A stretch of 64,000 bases of DNA from an uncultured Algimonas sp. (GTDB lineage Bacteria > Pseudomonadota > Alphaproteobacteria > Caulobacterales > Maricaulaceae). The first letter of the stretch is position 1, and every line of letters begins with the position of its first letter. Below are positions 33,993 through 44,634 of this stretch, in pieces. A program made the position numbers and the translations under genes. The stretch lies in contig NZ_CANMJB010000001.1 of the NCBI RefSeq assembly GCF_947498175.1, positions 62,001 to 126,000 on the forward strand. The letters run 5' to 3'. The notes beneath the pieces are model-generated. The model was not told where the DNA came from. It saw only the letters and a program-made list of their open reading frames with translations, and ran no database searches.

Positions 33993-34654
33993 AACCTTGG
34001 CTCAAAGACGCGGCTCGGCTCGCTGTTTTCGCTCTGGCGGCACTCGCGGTCTATTGGGTGTTCCACGACCAAGTGGGGCGGTGGGTCGATCAGCTCGGCC
34101 GCTATGCCGACTCGCCGGTCCTGCTCTTGGTCGCGATCGGCGTATTTCTGGTCGGCTCTTTTTTTCTGCTTCCACAATGGGTCCTGATCGCGGCAGCCAT
34201 CGCCGCGTTCGGTTTTCTGCAAGGCGCCATTGCGGCCTGGATCGCCACCATGTTCGCCGCGCATATCCATCTGGGCATTGCGATTCTGTTCAGGGACCGG
34301 TTGCGAGCGCGCCTGTCCGGACCGCGCATGACGCGCCTCCGGACCATGTTTTCACGCAACAGCTTCCAGTCGGGCTTGATCGTGCGGATGGTTCCGGCCG
34401 GTCCCTTCATACTCGTCAATCTTGCCGCAGGCCTGGCCGGCGCCCGCGCTGTGCCCTTCCTAAGCGGTACGGCCATCGGGATCATGCCGAAGATCGTGCT
34501 GACCGGTCTCGTCGCGCAGGGCGTCCTGTCCTCGGCGCAGGGGCGGCAGGTCGGACTGTGGGTCACGATGGGCGGCTTCGCCATGCTGGGTTTGTTTCTG
34601 CTATCGCGTTGGTCGAAGTCCATGCGCGCGCGACAAGCGAGAAATAACAGCTAA
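33989..34654 (+). CDS. TVP38/TMEM64 (VTT domain) membrane protein
   Basis: 221 residues with about five membrane segments. The VTT-domain landmarks are present: FLLPQWVLIAAAIAAFGFLQG, then RMVPAGPFILVNLAAGLAG (the RxxP...N motif) and a long terminal helix. The family is related to DedA and eukaryotic scramblases and affects membrane lipid balance. ATGA overlap with miaA implies coupled translation. A second VTT/DedA protein lies at 46.3 kb. Confidence 0.87.
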   Translation: MKPWLKDAARLAVFALAALAVYWVFHDQVGRWVDQLGRYADSPVLLLVAIGVFLVGSFFLLPQWVLIAAAIAAFGFLQGAIAAWIATMFAAHIHLGIAILFRDRLRARLSGPRMTRLRTMFSRNSFQSGLIVRMVPAGPFILVNLAAGLAGARAVPFLSGTAIGIMPKIVLTGLVAQGVLSSAQGRQVGLWVTMGGFAMLGLFLLSRWSKSMRARQARNNS

Positions 34655-34773
34655 ATACGCCGCTTACGGGAGAGAGTGCTTGCATTTGGGCCGGGTGATT
34701 TCCATTAGCCGAACATTAAGGGAATAATGGACAGATTCTGTACGCACCCATTTCGGGCGCACGAACGGCCTAG

Positions 34774-35862
<1,089 letters not shown>

Positions 35863-35892
35863 GCACGCCGACGAAAGGGCGGTGCGGGAAGT

Positions 35893-36843
35893 GTGGCCCG
35901 ATTTGGATCAAACAGTTCCGAAGGCTGGCTCGGCCTGCTGCTGCTGATCCTGTTCAGCACCGGCCTCCTACTGACGCAACGCGACAATGCTCGCGAACGG
36001 CGCACCTCCGCCATGCTGGCCGGCGACGTGCAGGCACCGGTCGCCGCCTGGCTCGGCCAGCCCTTCCGCAAGCTCGAACAGGCATTGGCCGATGCCGATG
36101 AAAGCCGACGCGCCCTGGAAGAGAACCGGGCTCTGCGACGCGAGCTCGTTGCTCTGCGGGCCGACAATGATCGGCTGACGGCGGCCAGAAACCGGCAAAA
36201 GCGGCTGGAAGCGCTCCTTGCGGTCGAACTCACGGGTGACATTCCGGACGAACGCATCGCGGCGCGCGCCGTTTCCGACGTGTCCAGTCCGTTCGTTCGG
36301 TCCCTGCTGATCGGGTCGGGACGCGATGCGGGCGTCCGGGACGGCTATGCCGTCATTTCCGAATCGGGACTGGTCGGCCATGTCGTCAGCGCCGGACGGC
36401 AGTCCGCCCGGGTTCTGAGGCTCGACGATCTCAATAGCCGCGTTGCCGTTGCGAGTGACCGCAGCGGAGCGCGAGCCATCCTGATCGGCACGAATACGGA
36501 TATTCCCGTTCTCGCCTTTGTCGCCGATACGGAACGGTGGGCGGTCGGAGACCGCGTGGTCACGTCCGGAGACGACGGACGTTTGCCGCAAGGCCTGCCG
36601 GTCGGAACGGTGACGGACGGCGATCCGCTGACGGTGCGGCTCGATTTCCATGCTGAGCCAGTCGACTGGGTTTTCGTCTTGCCGTTCGCGGGCTTAGTGG
36701 ATGCTGACGACCCCGAACTGGACGATGTCGATCTGGACGCGGCTGAAGAGACGACCGAGACCGAAACGGCCCCGCCGGTCGACGGCGGTGCGTCAGGAGA
36801 AGCCGGGACGCAGACGGCCGAGGCACCGGACGGGGCGGGCTGA
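35893..36843 (+). CDS. mreC: Rod-shape-determining protein MreC
   Basis: 316 residues from a GTG start. One N-terminal membrane helix (about 12-30), a coiled coil (about 58-95) and the beta-rich MreC core (about 105-260, DRSGARAILIGTNTD). An acidic low-complexity C-tail (EETTETETAPP) follows. MreC links MreB to PBP2 in the periplasm and activates elongation synthesis. It starts 30 bp after mreB and overlaps mreD by one base. Confidence 0.93.
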   Translation: MARFGSNSSEGWLGLLLLILFSTGLLLTQRDNARERRTSAMLAGDVQAPVAAWLGQPFRKLEQALADADESRRALEENRALRRELVALRADNDRLTAARNRQKRLEALLAVELTGDIPDERIAARAVSDVSSPFVRSLLIGSGRDAGVRDGYAVISESGLVGHVVSAGRQSARVLRLDDLNSRVAVASDRSGARAILIGTNTDIPVLAFVADTERWAVGDRVVTSGDDGRLPQGLPVGTVTDGDPLTVRLDFHAEPVDWVFVLPFAGLVDADDPELDDVDLDAAEETTETETAPPVDGGASGEAGTQTAEAPDGAG

Positions 36844-37355
36844 TGGCCGTTTTCGGCATGTCGCCCACGACGCGCAATGACCGGCTCATTCCGGCCGTGC
36901 TGGCATTGCTCGTCACGGGTCTTGTCAGTGTCGTGGATGTCCGCCTGTTCGGCGAAAGCTGGCCGCTGACTTGGCTGCCTTTCGCCGTGGTCGCGCTGTG
37001 GCCGCGCCATGTCAGCACCGGGGCGTCGGGACTATTGCTCCTGGCAGGGGGGCTCTGGGTGGATTGGACGAGCTGGGGTGCGCCCGGGCAATGGCCGCTC
37101 GTCTTCCTGATCACCTATGCGCTGATCCGTCCCGGCGCACGGGGCGGACGGCGCGGCCTGCTGGCGGGAATCAGGCGTTTCGTCCTGGCCCTGCTGGTCG
37201 GCGTCCCGGTGATGATCCTGACTGGCTGGATGGTTTATGAAAGCTGGCCGGACTGGATGGCGCTGGGACGCGGTCTCCTTGTCGTCACCGTGATCCTGCC
37301 CATATTCATTCTCGTCCGGGACGGTCTCGCCGGTCGCATGAGCGAGGAGGATTGA
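36843..37355 (+). CDS. mreD: Rod-shape-determining protein MreD
   Basis: 170 residues, about five hydrophobic helices and few charged loops, as usual for MreD, a poorly conserved inner-membrane partner of MreC. Assignment rests on topology and its place between mreC and mrdA. The ATG shares its A with the mreC stop. The central segment DWTSWGAPGQWPLVFLITYALI is typical of the alphaproteobacterial type. Confidence 0.85.
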   Translation: MAVFGMSPTTRNDRLIPAVLALLVTGLVSVVDVRLFGESWPLTWLPFAVVALWPRHVSTGASGLLLLAGGLWVDWTSWGAPGQWPLVFLITYALIRPGARGGRRGLLAGIRRFVLALLVGVPVMILTGWMVYESWPDWMALGRGLLVVTVILPIFILVRDGLAGRMSEED

Positions 37356-37357
37356 CG

Positions 37358-39244
37358 ATGAATGCACTCTCGACGGATCCGAACAAGAAGAAACCGACTG
37401 CCAAATCCGAGGCGCTGATCACGCGCCGCACCGCTGCTCTGGGGGTCGGCGGGCTCGGTGTGTTCGGCATATTGGCGGGCCGCCTCTACCAGCTGCAGAT
37501 CGAACAGAGCGAAAACTACCTGGCGCTGTCCGAGGACAACCGTTTCAACTTCCGCACCATCGTGCCGAGCCGGGGCATCATCCGCGATCGCTACGGCGAA
37601 GCCTTGGCGGCGAACACGTTGAATTACCAGATCGAGCTCGTACCCGAACAGATCGACGATCTCGACTTGGCGCTTGGCCGTTTGTCGAACATCGTTTCAC
37701 TGTCGGACCGCGAAATCGCTCAGGTCAAACGCGACGTCTCCCGCAAACCCGGCTTCGTGCCGGTCACGGCCAAAGACCATATGGAATGGGACGATTTCGC
37801 GGCGTTGAACATGCGCGCTCATGCCTTGCCGGGCATCACGCCGCGGGCGGGGGAAGGGCGCTCCTACCCGGATGACGGTCTATTCTCCCATGTTGTCGGC
37901 TATGTCGGCAAGGCCAATGACGCCGATGTCGCCGAAGACGATGATCCGCTTTTGCTGCAGCCTGGATTCAGGCTCGGCAAGACGGGCGTCGAACAGGCGG
38001 CGGACGACCGTCTGCGCGGCAAGGCCGGGCGCCTCCAGATCGAGGTGAATGCGCGAGGCCGCGTGGTGCGTGAGTGGCCGGGCAAAAGCGAAAAGGCCGT
38101 GACGGGCGAGGATGTCTACCTGACGCTGGATGCGGACTTGCAACGCTATGCCGCAGAACAGTTCGGCGAGGATGCGGGTGGGATCGCCGTCATGGACGTC
38201 ATGACGGGAGAGTTGCGAACCCTGCTGTCCATGCCGCTATTCGACTCCAACCTGTTCGTATCGGGGCTGACCCAGGCCTACATGGACAAGCTGAACAATG
38301 ACGAGAAGCGGCCGCAATACAACAAGGTCTATTCCGGCGGCTATCCCCCCGCCTCGACCTACAAGATGGCTGTCATGCTGGCGGCTCTCGAAAGCGGCAA
38401 GATCGATCCGCGGCAACGCATCTTCTGCGGCGGACGCGTGCGGCTTGGCAATCGCCTGTTCCATTGTTGGAAAAGGCAAGGTCATGGTTCGGTCGATCTG
38501 CGCTACTCGCTGAAGCAGAGTTGCGACACCTATTACTACGAGATCTCCCAGATCATCGGCGTCGAGGCCATTGCCGACATGGCGCGACGGCTCGGGCTGG
38601 GACAGCGGCACGGCGTCGGGATCGCGGGCGAACAGCATGGCATCGTGCCCGATCCGGCATGGAAGCGTGAGCGGATGGGCGCAGGCTGGCACATGGGCGA
38701 CACGCTGAACTCCTCCATCGGGCAGGGCTACGTGCTGACCTCGCCGATGCAGCTGGCCGTCATGACGGCCCGGATCGCCAATGGTCGGTCCGCCGTATCT
38801 CCGACCCTGTTCGCCGGGCAGGACATCGCGCCGTTCCCGGATCTGGATATCGATCCCGACCATCTGGCGATCGTGCAGGACGCCATGTGGAGCGTGACGC
38901 AGGAGCCGGGCGGCACGGCCTACCGGCCCAACGGAACGGGACTGCCTGGCATCGACATGGCCGGAAAGACCGGCACGGCGCAGGTCCGCGGCATTTCGCT
39001 GGCCGACCGGGCGGCAGGGCTGCACAAGAACGACCGGCTTCCGTGGAAATATCGCGATCATTCGCTGTTCGTCGCCTACGCACCCTATGATGCGCCGCGA
39101 TTCGCCGTGGGCTGCGTGGTCGAACATGGCGGATCGGGTTCGGGCCGCGCGGCGGCGATCGTCCGTTCCGTCCTCGGCGAGGCCCTGCGTCGCGACGGGC
39201 TTGGCCAGCAGACCCAGAACGCTACCGAGACCGACGTGCTGTGA
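37358..39244 (+). CDS. mrdA: Penicillin-binding protein 2
   Basis: 628 residues from ATG 37358; the track's TTG lies two codons upstream. One membrane helix near residues 27-45, a pedestal domain beginning SRGIIRDRYGEALAANT, and a transpeptidase domain with SxxK motif PASTYKMAV, SxN-equivalent KQSCDTYYYE and KTG motif GKTGTAQV. It cross-links peptidoglycan in the elongasome with RodA. The end overlaps the rodA GTG start by 4 bp. Confidence 0.96.
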   Translation: MNALSTDPNKKKPTAKSEALITRRTAALGVGGLGVFGILAGRLYQLQIEQSENYLALSEDNRFNFRTIVPSRGIIRDRYGEALAANTLNYQIELVPEQIDDLDLALGRLSNIVSLSDREIAQVKRDVSRKPGFVPVTAKDHMEWDDFAALNMRAHALPGITPRAGEGRSYPDDGLFSHVVGYVGKANDADVAEDDDPLLLQPGFRLGKTGVEQAADDRLRGKAGRLQIEVNARGRVVREWPGKSEKAVTGEDVYLTLDADLQRYAAEQFGEDAGGIAVMDVMTGELRTLLSMPLFDSNLFVSGLTQAYMDKLNNDEKRPQYNKVYSGGYPPASTYKMAVMLAALESGKIDPRQRIFCGGRVRLGNRLFHCWKRQGHGSVDLRYSLKQSCDTYYYEISQIIGVEAIADMARRLGLGQRHGVGIAGEQHGIVPDPAWKRERMGAGWHMGDTLNSSIGQGYVLTSPMQLAVMTARIANGRSAVSPTLFAGQDIAPFPDLDIDPDHLAIVQDAMWSVTQEPGGTAYRPNGTGLPGIDMAGKTGTAQVRGISLADRAAGLHKNDRLPWKYRDHSLFVAYAPYDAPRFAVGCVVEHGGSGSGRAAAIVRSVLGEALRRDGLGQQTQNATETDVL

Positions 39245-40371
39245 CCGTCCGGTTCGAGGAGTTCGACGGCGTCGGCAGCAAGCTTTTCCAGATCAACTGG
39301 CTGTTGCCGGTCCTCGCCGGTGTTTTGGGGTTAGTTGGAGTTCTGGCGATCCTGTCCGCGAATAACGGCATCTGGACACACGGGGCGATGCAGCACGGCG
39401 TGCGTCTGGCGTTCGCCTTCCTCATCATGCTCGGCGTGGCGCTGACGAACATCCGCGTCTGGTACACTTTGGCCTATCCGGTCTATTTCGTCGCGCTGGT
39501 CCTGCTTGTCGGGGTGGAATTTCTTGGCGTGAATGTGAACGGATCCGTGCGCTGGCTGCAGCTGGGGCCGATCAGGGTGCAGCCGTCGGAAGTCATGAAA
39601 CCGGCCGTCGTGCTGGCTCTGGCGCGCTTCTACCATGATCTCCCGGCATGGCGCGTCTCTTCGCCGCTCGGTCTGGCTGGCGCACTATTCCTGATCGCCG
39701 CGCCTATGGCGCTGGTCCTCCGGCAACCCGATCTCGGCACGTCGCTGCTTATCGCGGCGACGGGGGCGTCGCTGGTCTTTCTCGCCGGTGTGAGCTGGCG
39801 GATCATTTCGCTGGGATCGGTCCTTGCGGCCGTCAGCATTCCGGTTGTCTGGCAATTCGGCCTGCGCGCCTACCAGCGCGAACGCATCCTGACCTTCATC
39901 GACCCGGCCCGCGATCCGGCGGGGGCGTCCTATCACATCACCCAGTCCAAGATCGCGCTGGGATCGGGCGGTCTGTCCGGCAAGGGTTTCATGCAAGGCA
40001 CGCAGCGCCAGGGCGGCTACGTGCCCGAAAACAGCACGGACTTCATCTCCACTGTCATCGGAGAAGAGTTCGGGTTCGTCGGATCGCTGGCCCTGATCGG
40101 ACTCTACATCGCCGTCATCGCGGCATGCATCCGCCTTTCCCTGCAATGCAAGGCCGTGTTCTCCCGCCTGCTGATCCTCGGCCTGACAACGACATTCGCG
40201 CTCTACATCTTCATCAATCTCGGCATGGTCATGGGCCTCCTGCCCGTGGTCGGCGTACCTTTGCCGCTCGTCTCCTATGGCGGGACGGTGATCTTGGCCG
40301 TGATGGGAAGTTTCGGACTGATGTTGTCGGCCCATGTCCATGCCGACACGCTATTGCCGCGTAACGATTGA
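39241..40371 (+). CDS. rodA: Peptidoglycan glycosyltransferase RodA
   Basis: 376 residues from a GTG start overlapping mrdA (GTGA). SEDS family with about ten membrane helices. SEDS landmarks: GSVRWLQLGPIRVQPSE with the putative catalytic region, the extracellular loop around KIALGSGGLSGKGFMQGTQ, and PENSTDFISTVIGEEFG. It polymerises lipid II into glycan strands together with PBP2. Last gene of the elongasome operon; an inverted repeat lies 28 bp after its stop. Confidence 0.96.
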   Translation: MTVRFEEFDGVGSKLFQINWLLPVLAGVLGLVGVLAILSANNGIWTHGAMQHGVRLAFAFLIMLGVALTNIRVWYTLAYPVYFVALVLLVGVEFLGVNVNGSVRWLQLGPIRVQPSEVMKPAVVLALARFYHDLPAWRVSSPLGLAGALFLIAAPMALVLRQPDLGTSLLIAATGASLVFLAGVSWRIISLGSVLAAVSIPVVWQFGLRAYQRERILTFIDPARDPAGASYHITQSKIALGSGGLSGKGFMQGTQRQGGYVPENSTDFISTVIGEEFGFVGSLALIGLYIAVIAACIRLSLQCKAVFSRLLILGLTTTFALYIFINLGMVMGLLPVVGVPLPLVSYGGTVILAVMGSFGLMLSAHVHADTLLPRND

Positions 40372-40398
40372 CTGGGTGTCTGGGCCATGACCGCTTGT

Positions 40399-40435
40399 CC
40401 GCTTGACGCGGCGGCTCCATTCCCTAATCAAGCGG
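40399..40435. other. Inverted repeat between rodA and the NSS transporter gene
   Basis: An 8-bp repeat CCGCTTGA/TCAAGCGG has a 21-bp spacer. No T-run follows, so an operator or weak termination role is equally possible; the left arm ends in TTGACG, which resembles a -35 element. Confidence 0.3.
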
Positions 40436-40457
40436 GCGTCATTGGGGAGTTCACATT

Positions 40458-41825
40458 ATGCCTGCAGCACCCGGGACGGCGCAATGGTCGTCACGTTTCG
40501 CCTTCATCATGGCCGCCGTCGGATCGTCGGTCGGCCTCGGCAATCTCTGGCGGTTCTCCAGCGAGGCCGGACAGAGCGGCGGCGGCGCCTTCATCCTTGT
40601 CTATCTGCTGGCGGTGGTGCTGGTCTGCATTCCCGTCCTGATGAGCGAATATCTCGTCGGGCGAGCCGGTAGCTCCGCCAATGCAGTCGATAGCGTCGCC
40701 GAAATCGCGATCCAGTCCAGGGTCACGAAAAACTGGGGTGTGCTGTCATGGGTCGGCATGATCGCCGGATTCCTCATCGTGACATTCTACTGCGTCGTCG
40801 CCGCCTGGGTCGTGCGTTACATCTTCAAGTTCCTCGGCAATGACTTCGCCGGTCTCGAACCCGATCAGGTCGCCGGCATCTTCACGAATTTCATCGGCAC
40901 GCCCATTCAAGTGCTGCCCTGGTTCCTCCTGTTTGCGCTCATCACGATCTGGCTGGTTTCACGCGGGGTCAATCGCGGCATCGAACTGGCGGCCAAGGTC
41001 CTGATGCCGCTCTTCTTCATACTGCTGACATCGCTCGCGGTCTTCGCCCTCGTGACCAACATCGAGACTGGCGGCACGTCGGCGGCGCTGTCCTTCCTCT
41101 ACGCCCCGGATTTCAGCAAGATCAACGGCGATGTCGCCAATGCCGCGCTCGGCCAGGCCTTCTTCTCCGTCGGCGTCGGCTCGGCCATCATGATCACCTA
41201 TGGCTCCTATCTGCCGCAAGACATCTCGATCCCGAAGGCCTCCGTCATCGTCGGGCTGACGGATACGGCCGTTGCGTTGATTGCAGGACTGGCGATCTTC
41301 CCGATCGTTTTCGCCTTCGGGCTCGAAGCCAATGCCGGAGCGGGCCTCTTCTTCATCACACTGCCCAATGCATTCGCCTCCATGGGTGCGATCGGCCCGA
41401 TCGTCGGCGCGGCCTTCTTCTTCCTGGCATTCTTCGCGGCCATTACGTCCTCGGTCAGCCTTCTCGAGCCGTCGGTGGCTTTCGCATCGGAGCGCTTCAA
41501 GATGAGCAAGGCCAAGGCCGCCTGGGTGATGGGCGCGTTGATGATCGCCGTTGGCCTGATCAGCGTGTTCGGCGTCACGTCGGATGGCGACACCTATGCC
41601 TTGGATGCGATCGATACCTTCACCGGGCAGGTCATGCTCCCGTTGGCCGGTCTACTGATCGTGATCTTCGTCGGATGGCGGCTCGACAAGGCCATCATCG
41701 CCGAGGAGTTCGCCGGCAGTGAAGGTCTTGGAAACGTCCTGATCGTGTTGACGCGTTTTGTCGCCCCTCTCTTCGTTTTCATCGTGCTGGTCTCTTCGAT
41801 CTATACCTCCTATTTTGCAGGCTGA
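40458..41825 (+). CDS. Sodium-dependent transporter, NSS (SNF) family
   Basis: 455 residues, about eleven membrane helices, the shorter bacterial NSS length. The N-terminal Na+/substrate motif AAVGSSVGLGNLWRF is intact, followed by GGGAFILVYLLAVVLVCIP and MSEYLVGRAG. The LeuT-fold unwound segment is FFSVGVGSAIMITYGSY. It probably imports an amino acid or related solute with Na+, consistent with a marine habitat; the substrate is not predictable. GGGGAG precedes the ATG region. Confidence 0.92.
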   Translation: MPAAPGTAQWSSRFAFIMAAVGSSVGLGNLWRFSSEAGQSGGGAFILVYLLAVVLVCIPVLMSEYLVGRAGSSANAVDSVAEIAIQSRVTKNWGVLSWVGMIAGFLIVTFYCVVAAWVVRYIFKFLGNDFAGLEPDQVAGIFTNFIGTPIQVLPWFLLFALITIWLVSRGVNRGIELAAKVLMPLFFILLTSLAVFALVTNIETGGTSAALSFLYAPDFSKINGDVANAALGQAFFSVGVGSAIMITYGSYLPQDISIPKASVIVGLTDTAVALIAGLAIFPIVFAFGLEANAGAGLFFITLPNAFASMGAIGPIVGAAFFFLAFFAAITSSVSLLEPSVAFASERFKMSKAKAAWVMGALMIAVGLISVFGVTSDGDTYALDAIDTFTGQVMLPLAGLLIVIFVGWRLDKAIIAEEFAGSEGLGNVLIVLTRFVAPLFVFIVLVSSIYTSYFAG

Positions 41826-41953
41826 CCGAAATGCCGCAGTGCAGCGACTGACTTTTGATCTTGCCGTTCAGGCAAAATTCAAGTGTGCCGTGCAAGGTGG
41901 CGATAAGACATTACGCTGATCTTGAAATATCGTCGTCTCATTTGGGGTGTTGA

Positions 41954-42568
41954 ATGAAATCCGGAGTTTCTCTCCTTCTTGTCGCCTCCTTGTTCAGCAC
42001 TGGCTGTGCGACCGTTGACCTGCAATCGATGGCGGGCACGGACGATGCCGCACCGCTCGAAACATCGTCCGACAGCAATGTCGTGCAGCGCGCGGTCGAG
42101 AAGTTGAGCGCCGCGTTCGCGTCTCGCGGCTTTGGCGAGAAAACGTCCCAACGCAAAATGGAAGCAGCCGCGGACATGCTGATGAACGGTCTGTCCGATA
42201 AAGGCGTGGATGGAGCGGATCCGGACTATGCATCGCTCGAACGGCCTGTTTCGGTCGTTCTGGAAGATATTCGCGTTGCAGAACGTCATGTTGAGCAGGC
42301 CCGCAAAGCGGCCGAGATCTATTTCGATGTCGCTCCGGCCCGTCGCGACCTGTCGGATGAGTTGCAGAGCCTTCAGGCTGCATTGCTGGTCTCGGACCGC
42401 GCCTTGCTCGAGTTCCGCAACAGCCTGCCGACAGATCGTGCAGCCGATGTCGACCGTCTGCAACTTGCCGTAGACGGCTTGCGCGACATCACCAACCGCT
42501 TCGGAGACCGCGTGCGCACGAAACGGTTGAACGAAAAGACCGGAACCGCCGACCGCTCGGTCAGCTAG
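41954..42568 (+). CDS. Predicted lipoprotein of unknown function
   Basis: 204 residues. A lipoprotein signal ends LFSTGC, with Ala/Thr after the Cys rather than the inner-membrane Asp signal. The mature part is helical and charged, with a likely coiled coil (about 95-190, heptad-like Leu/Val). I recognise no family. It lies upstream of the Mla operon (95-bp gap) on the same strand, so a role in the envelope is possible but not shown. Cysteine occurs only at the lipobox. Confidence 0.75.
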   Translation: MKSGVSLLLVASLFSTGCATVDLQSMAGTDDAAPLETSSDSNVVQRAVEKLSAAFASRGFGEKTSQRKMEAAADMLMNGLSDKGVDGADPDYASLERPVSVVLEDIRVAERHVEQARKAAEIYFDVAPARRDLSDELQSLQAALLVSDRALLEFRNSLPTDRAADVDRLQLAVDGLRDITNRFGDRVRTKRLNEKTGTADRSVS

Positions 42569-42663
42569 ACGTCCTTAGCGGCTGTCCGAGGCTTCAATCG
42601 TGCAGGGGCTGTTGCCAGCGTTTGCAACTTGACCCGGTCGGAGGCGTGGCGCACTCCGGGCGA

Positions 42664-43794
42664 ATGCTGACAAGCCCGGCACGTTACGATCTTTCCTCCC
42701 ATGGCCGTCGGCTTGTCGTGTCCGCGCAAGGCCGCTGGACCGTCGAAACGGTGTCGTCGGTCTACGAATCCCTCGGACGGGACTATGACGCCCTTTCCTA
42801 CGAGACGGTGGAGTTCGATCTGGAGGGGGTGGAAGATCTCGACACGGCCGGGGCCTACCTCCTGACGAAAGCGGTCCGCGTGGAAGATGTCTGCAAGGCA
42901 TGGTCGCTGACCCGAGGAACGCCCGGACAGAAGACGCTTCTCGACGTCGCGGCAGCGGCCCAGATGGGGGCGCCGCCCCGCCATACGCGCCAGTTCGTCG
43001 ATACACTCGATCGCCTGGGCCGGGCGACCTTGCGGTTCTGGGATGAACTCTACGCGACGCTTGCCTTTCTCGGCCAATTCTTCGTCATGTTTTTCGGGGT
43101 TTTGCTCAGGCCGCGTCGTCTCCGGTTCAAATCCATCGTCGCCTTGATGGAAGAGGTTGGGCTGGACGCGGCCCCCATCGTCGCCGTGCTATCCTTCGCG
43201 ATCGGTGCGGTTATCGCCTATATGGGGGCCAACTTGCTCGGCCAGCTCGGCTTTTCCGTATTCATGGTCGACCTGGTCGGCTTCTCGATGCTGCGTGAAC
43301 TGGCCGTCGTGATCACGGCAATCCTCATCGCGGGACGTTCGGCCTCGGCTTTCACGGCGCAGATCGGGGCCATGAAGATGCGTCAGGAAGTCGATGCGAT
43401 GACCGTGATGGGGCTCGAAACGTTCGAAACGCTCGTGGTGCCCCGGGCGATCGCTTGCTTGCTGACATTGCCGATCCTGACCTTCCTCGCCATGATGAGC
43501 GGCATATTGGGTGGCCTGATCGTGGCTTGGGTCACGCCCTCGCAGATCTCGCCCGTGCTGTTCCTCAGCCGGTTGCAGGAAATGGTCGCCGTGCAGCACT
43601 TCTGGGTCGGTATGGTGAAGGCGCCGTTCTTCGCCATCGTGATCGCCGTGATCGGTTGCCGGCAGGGCTTGGCCGTAACGGGTTCGGTCGAGAGCCTAGG
43701 CGCGCGGGTCACGACGTCGGTCGTCCAAGCCATCTTCGCCGTCATCCTGATCGACGCGCTGTTCGCCATCCTGTTCTTCCAGATCGGCGTCTAG
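42664..43794 (+). CDS. mlaE: MlaE-type ABC permease with N-terminal STAS-like domain
   Basis: 376 residues from ATG 42664. The N-terminal about 100 residues resemble a STAS domain (FDLEGVEDLDTAGAYLL), fused to a permease of about five helices. MlaE landmarks: VDLVGFSMLRELAVVITAIL and GQIGAMKMRQEVDAMTVMG. It forms the membrane part of an MCE lipid transporter. The STAS-permease fusion replaces a separate MlaB. The next gene begins one base after its stop. Confidence 0.9.
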   Translation: MLTSPARYDLSSHGRRLVVSAQGRWTVETVSSVYESLGRDYDALSYETVEFDLEGVEDLDTAGAYLLTKAVRVEDVCKAWSLTRGTPGQKTLLDVAAAAQMGAPPRHTRQFVDTLDRLGRATLRFWDELYATLAFLGQFFVMFFGVLLRPRRLRFKSIVALMEEVGLDAAPIVAVLSFAIGAVIAYMGANLLGQLGFSVFMVDLVGFSMLRELAVVITAILIAGRSASAFTAQIGAMKMRQEVDAMTVMGLETFETLVVPRAIACLLTLPILTFLAMMSGILGGLIVAWVTPSQISPVLFLSRLQEMVAVQHFWVGMVKAPFFAIVIAVIGCRQGLAVTGSVESLGARVTTSVVQAIFAVILIDALFAILFFQIGV

Positions 43795-43795
43795 C

Positions 43796-44632
43796 ATGGC
43801 AGACCAGGATCACATGCCTCCGATCGCCGCTCGCGGTATCCTGACTCAATTCGGGACCAACGTGATCCACGAAAACCTCGACTTCGAGCTGAAGCGCGGC
43901 GAGATCGTAGGGTTGGTCGGAGGGTCCGGCTCCGGCAAGTCCGTTCTGATGAATACGCTGCTCGGCCTGAAGGTTCCGGATGCCGGCGAAATCCGCTATT
44001 TCGGCAAACGCCGTGCCGATCTCGACAGCCGCGAAGAGTTGCGTCTGAAGAACGATATCGGTGTCCTGTTCCAAGGCGGTGCGCTGTTTTCGTCCTTGAC
44101 CGTTCGTGAGAACGTCATGGTGCCGATGATCGAGCATTTCGACATGCCCAAGAGCCTGATGCGGGAACTGGCGGACATGAAGATCCATATGGTCGGCCTG
44201 CCTCCGGAAAGCGCGACTCTCCATCCGGCGGACCTGTCTGGCGGGATGAAGAAACGGGCGGGTTTGGCCCGGTCGCTTTCGCTGGATCCGCGCATTCTGT
44301 TCCTGGATGAACCCACGGCTGGGCTTGACCCGGTCGGGGCCGACGCGTTCGACCGGCTCATCCTGTCCTTGCGCGAGGCTTTGAACCTGACTGTGCTGAT
44401 GATCACGCACGATCTGGATAGCCTCTATGCGATATGCGACCGTGTTGCGGTACTGGTGGACAAGAAGATCGGTGTCTATGACAGGCTGGGTGTGGTCGAA
44501 CGATACGACCATCCCTGGGTTCAGGAATATTTCGGGGGGCCGAGATCGCGGTCCGAAAATGCGAAGGCGGTACGCATGGCAGTGCATCCCGAGCGTGATG
44601 CGGGGCCGCCCGCCAAGGCGGCAGGACGATAG
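43796..44632 (+). CDS. mlaF: ABC transporter ATP-binding protein of the Mla system
   Basis: 278 residues. Walker A GGSGSGKSVLMN, signature LSGGMKKRAGLARSLSLDP and Walker B ILFLDEPTAGLDPVG are intact, with the H-loop in MITHDLDSLYAICD. The long basic C-terminal tail (about 235-278) is extra. It powers the MlaE permease. It sits between mlaE and mlaD with gaps of 1 and 2 bp. Confidence 0.93.
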   Translation: MADQDHMPPIAARGILTQFGTNVIHENLDFELKRGEIVGLVGGSGSGKSVLMNTLLGLKVPDAGEIRYFGKRRADLDSREELRLKNDIGVLFQGGALFSSLTVRENVMVPMIEHFDMPKSLMRELADMKIHMVGLPPESATLHPADLSGGMKKRAGLARSLSLDPRILFLDEPTAGLDPVGADAFDRLILSLREALNLTVLMITHDLDSLYAICDRVAVLVDKKIGVYDRLGVVERYDHPWVQEYFGGPRSRSENAKAVRMAVHPERDAGPPAKAAGR

Positions 44633-44634
44633 GC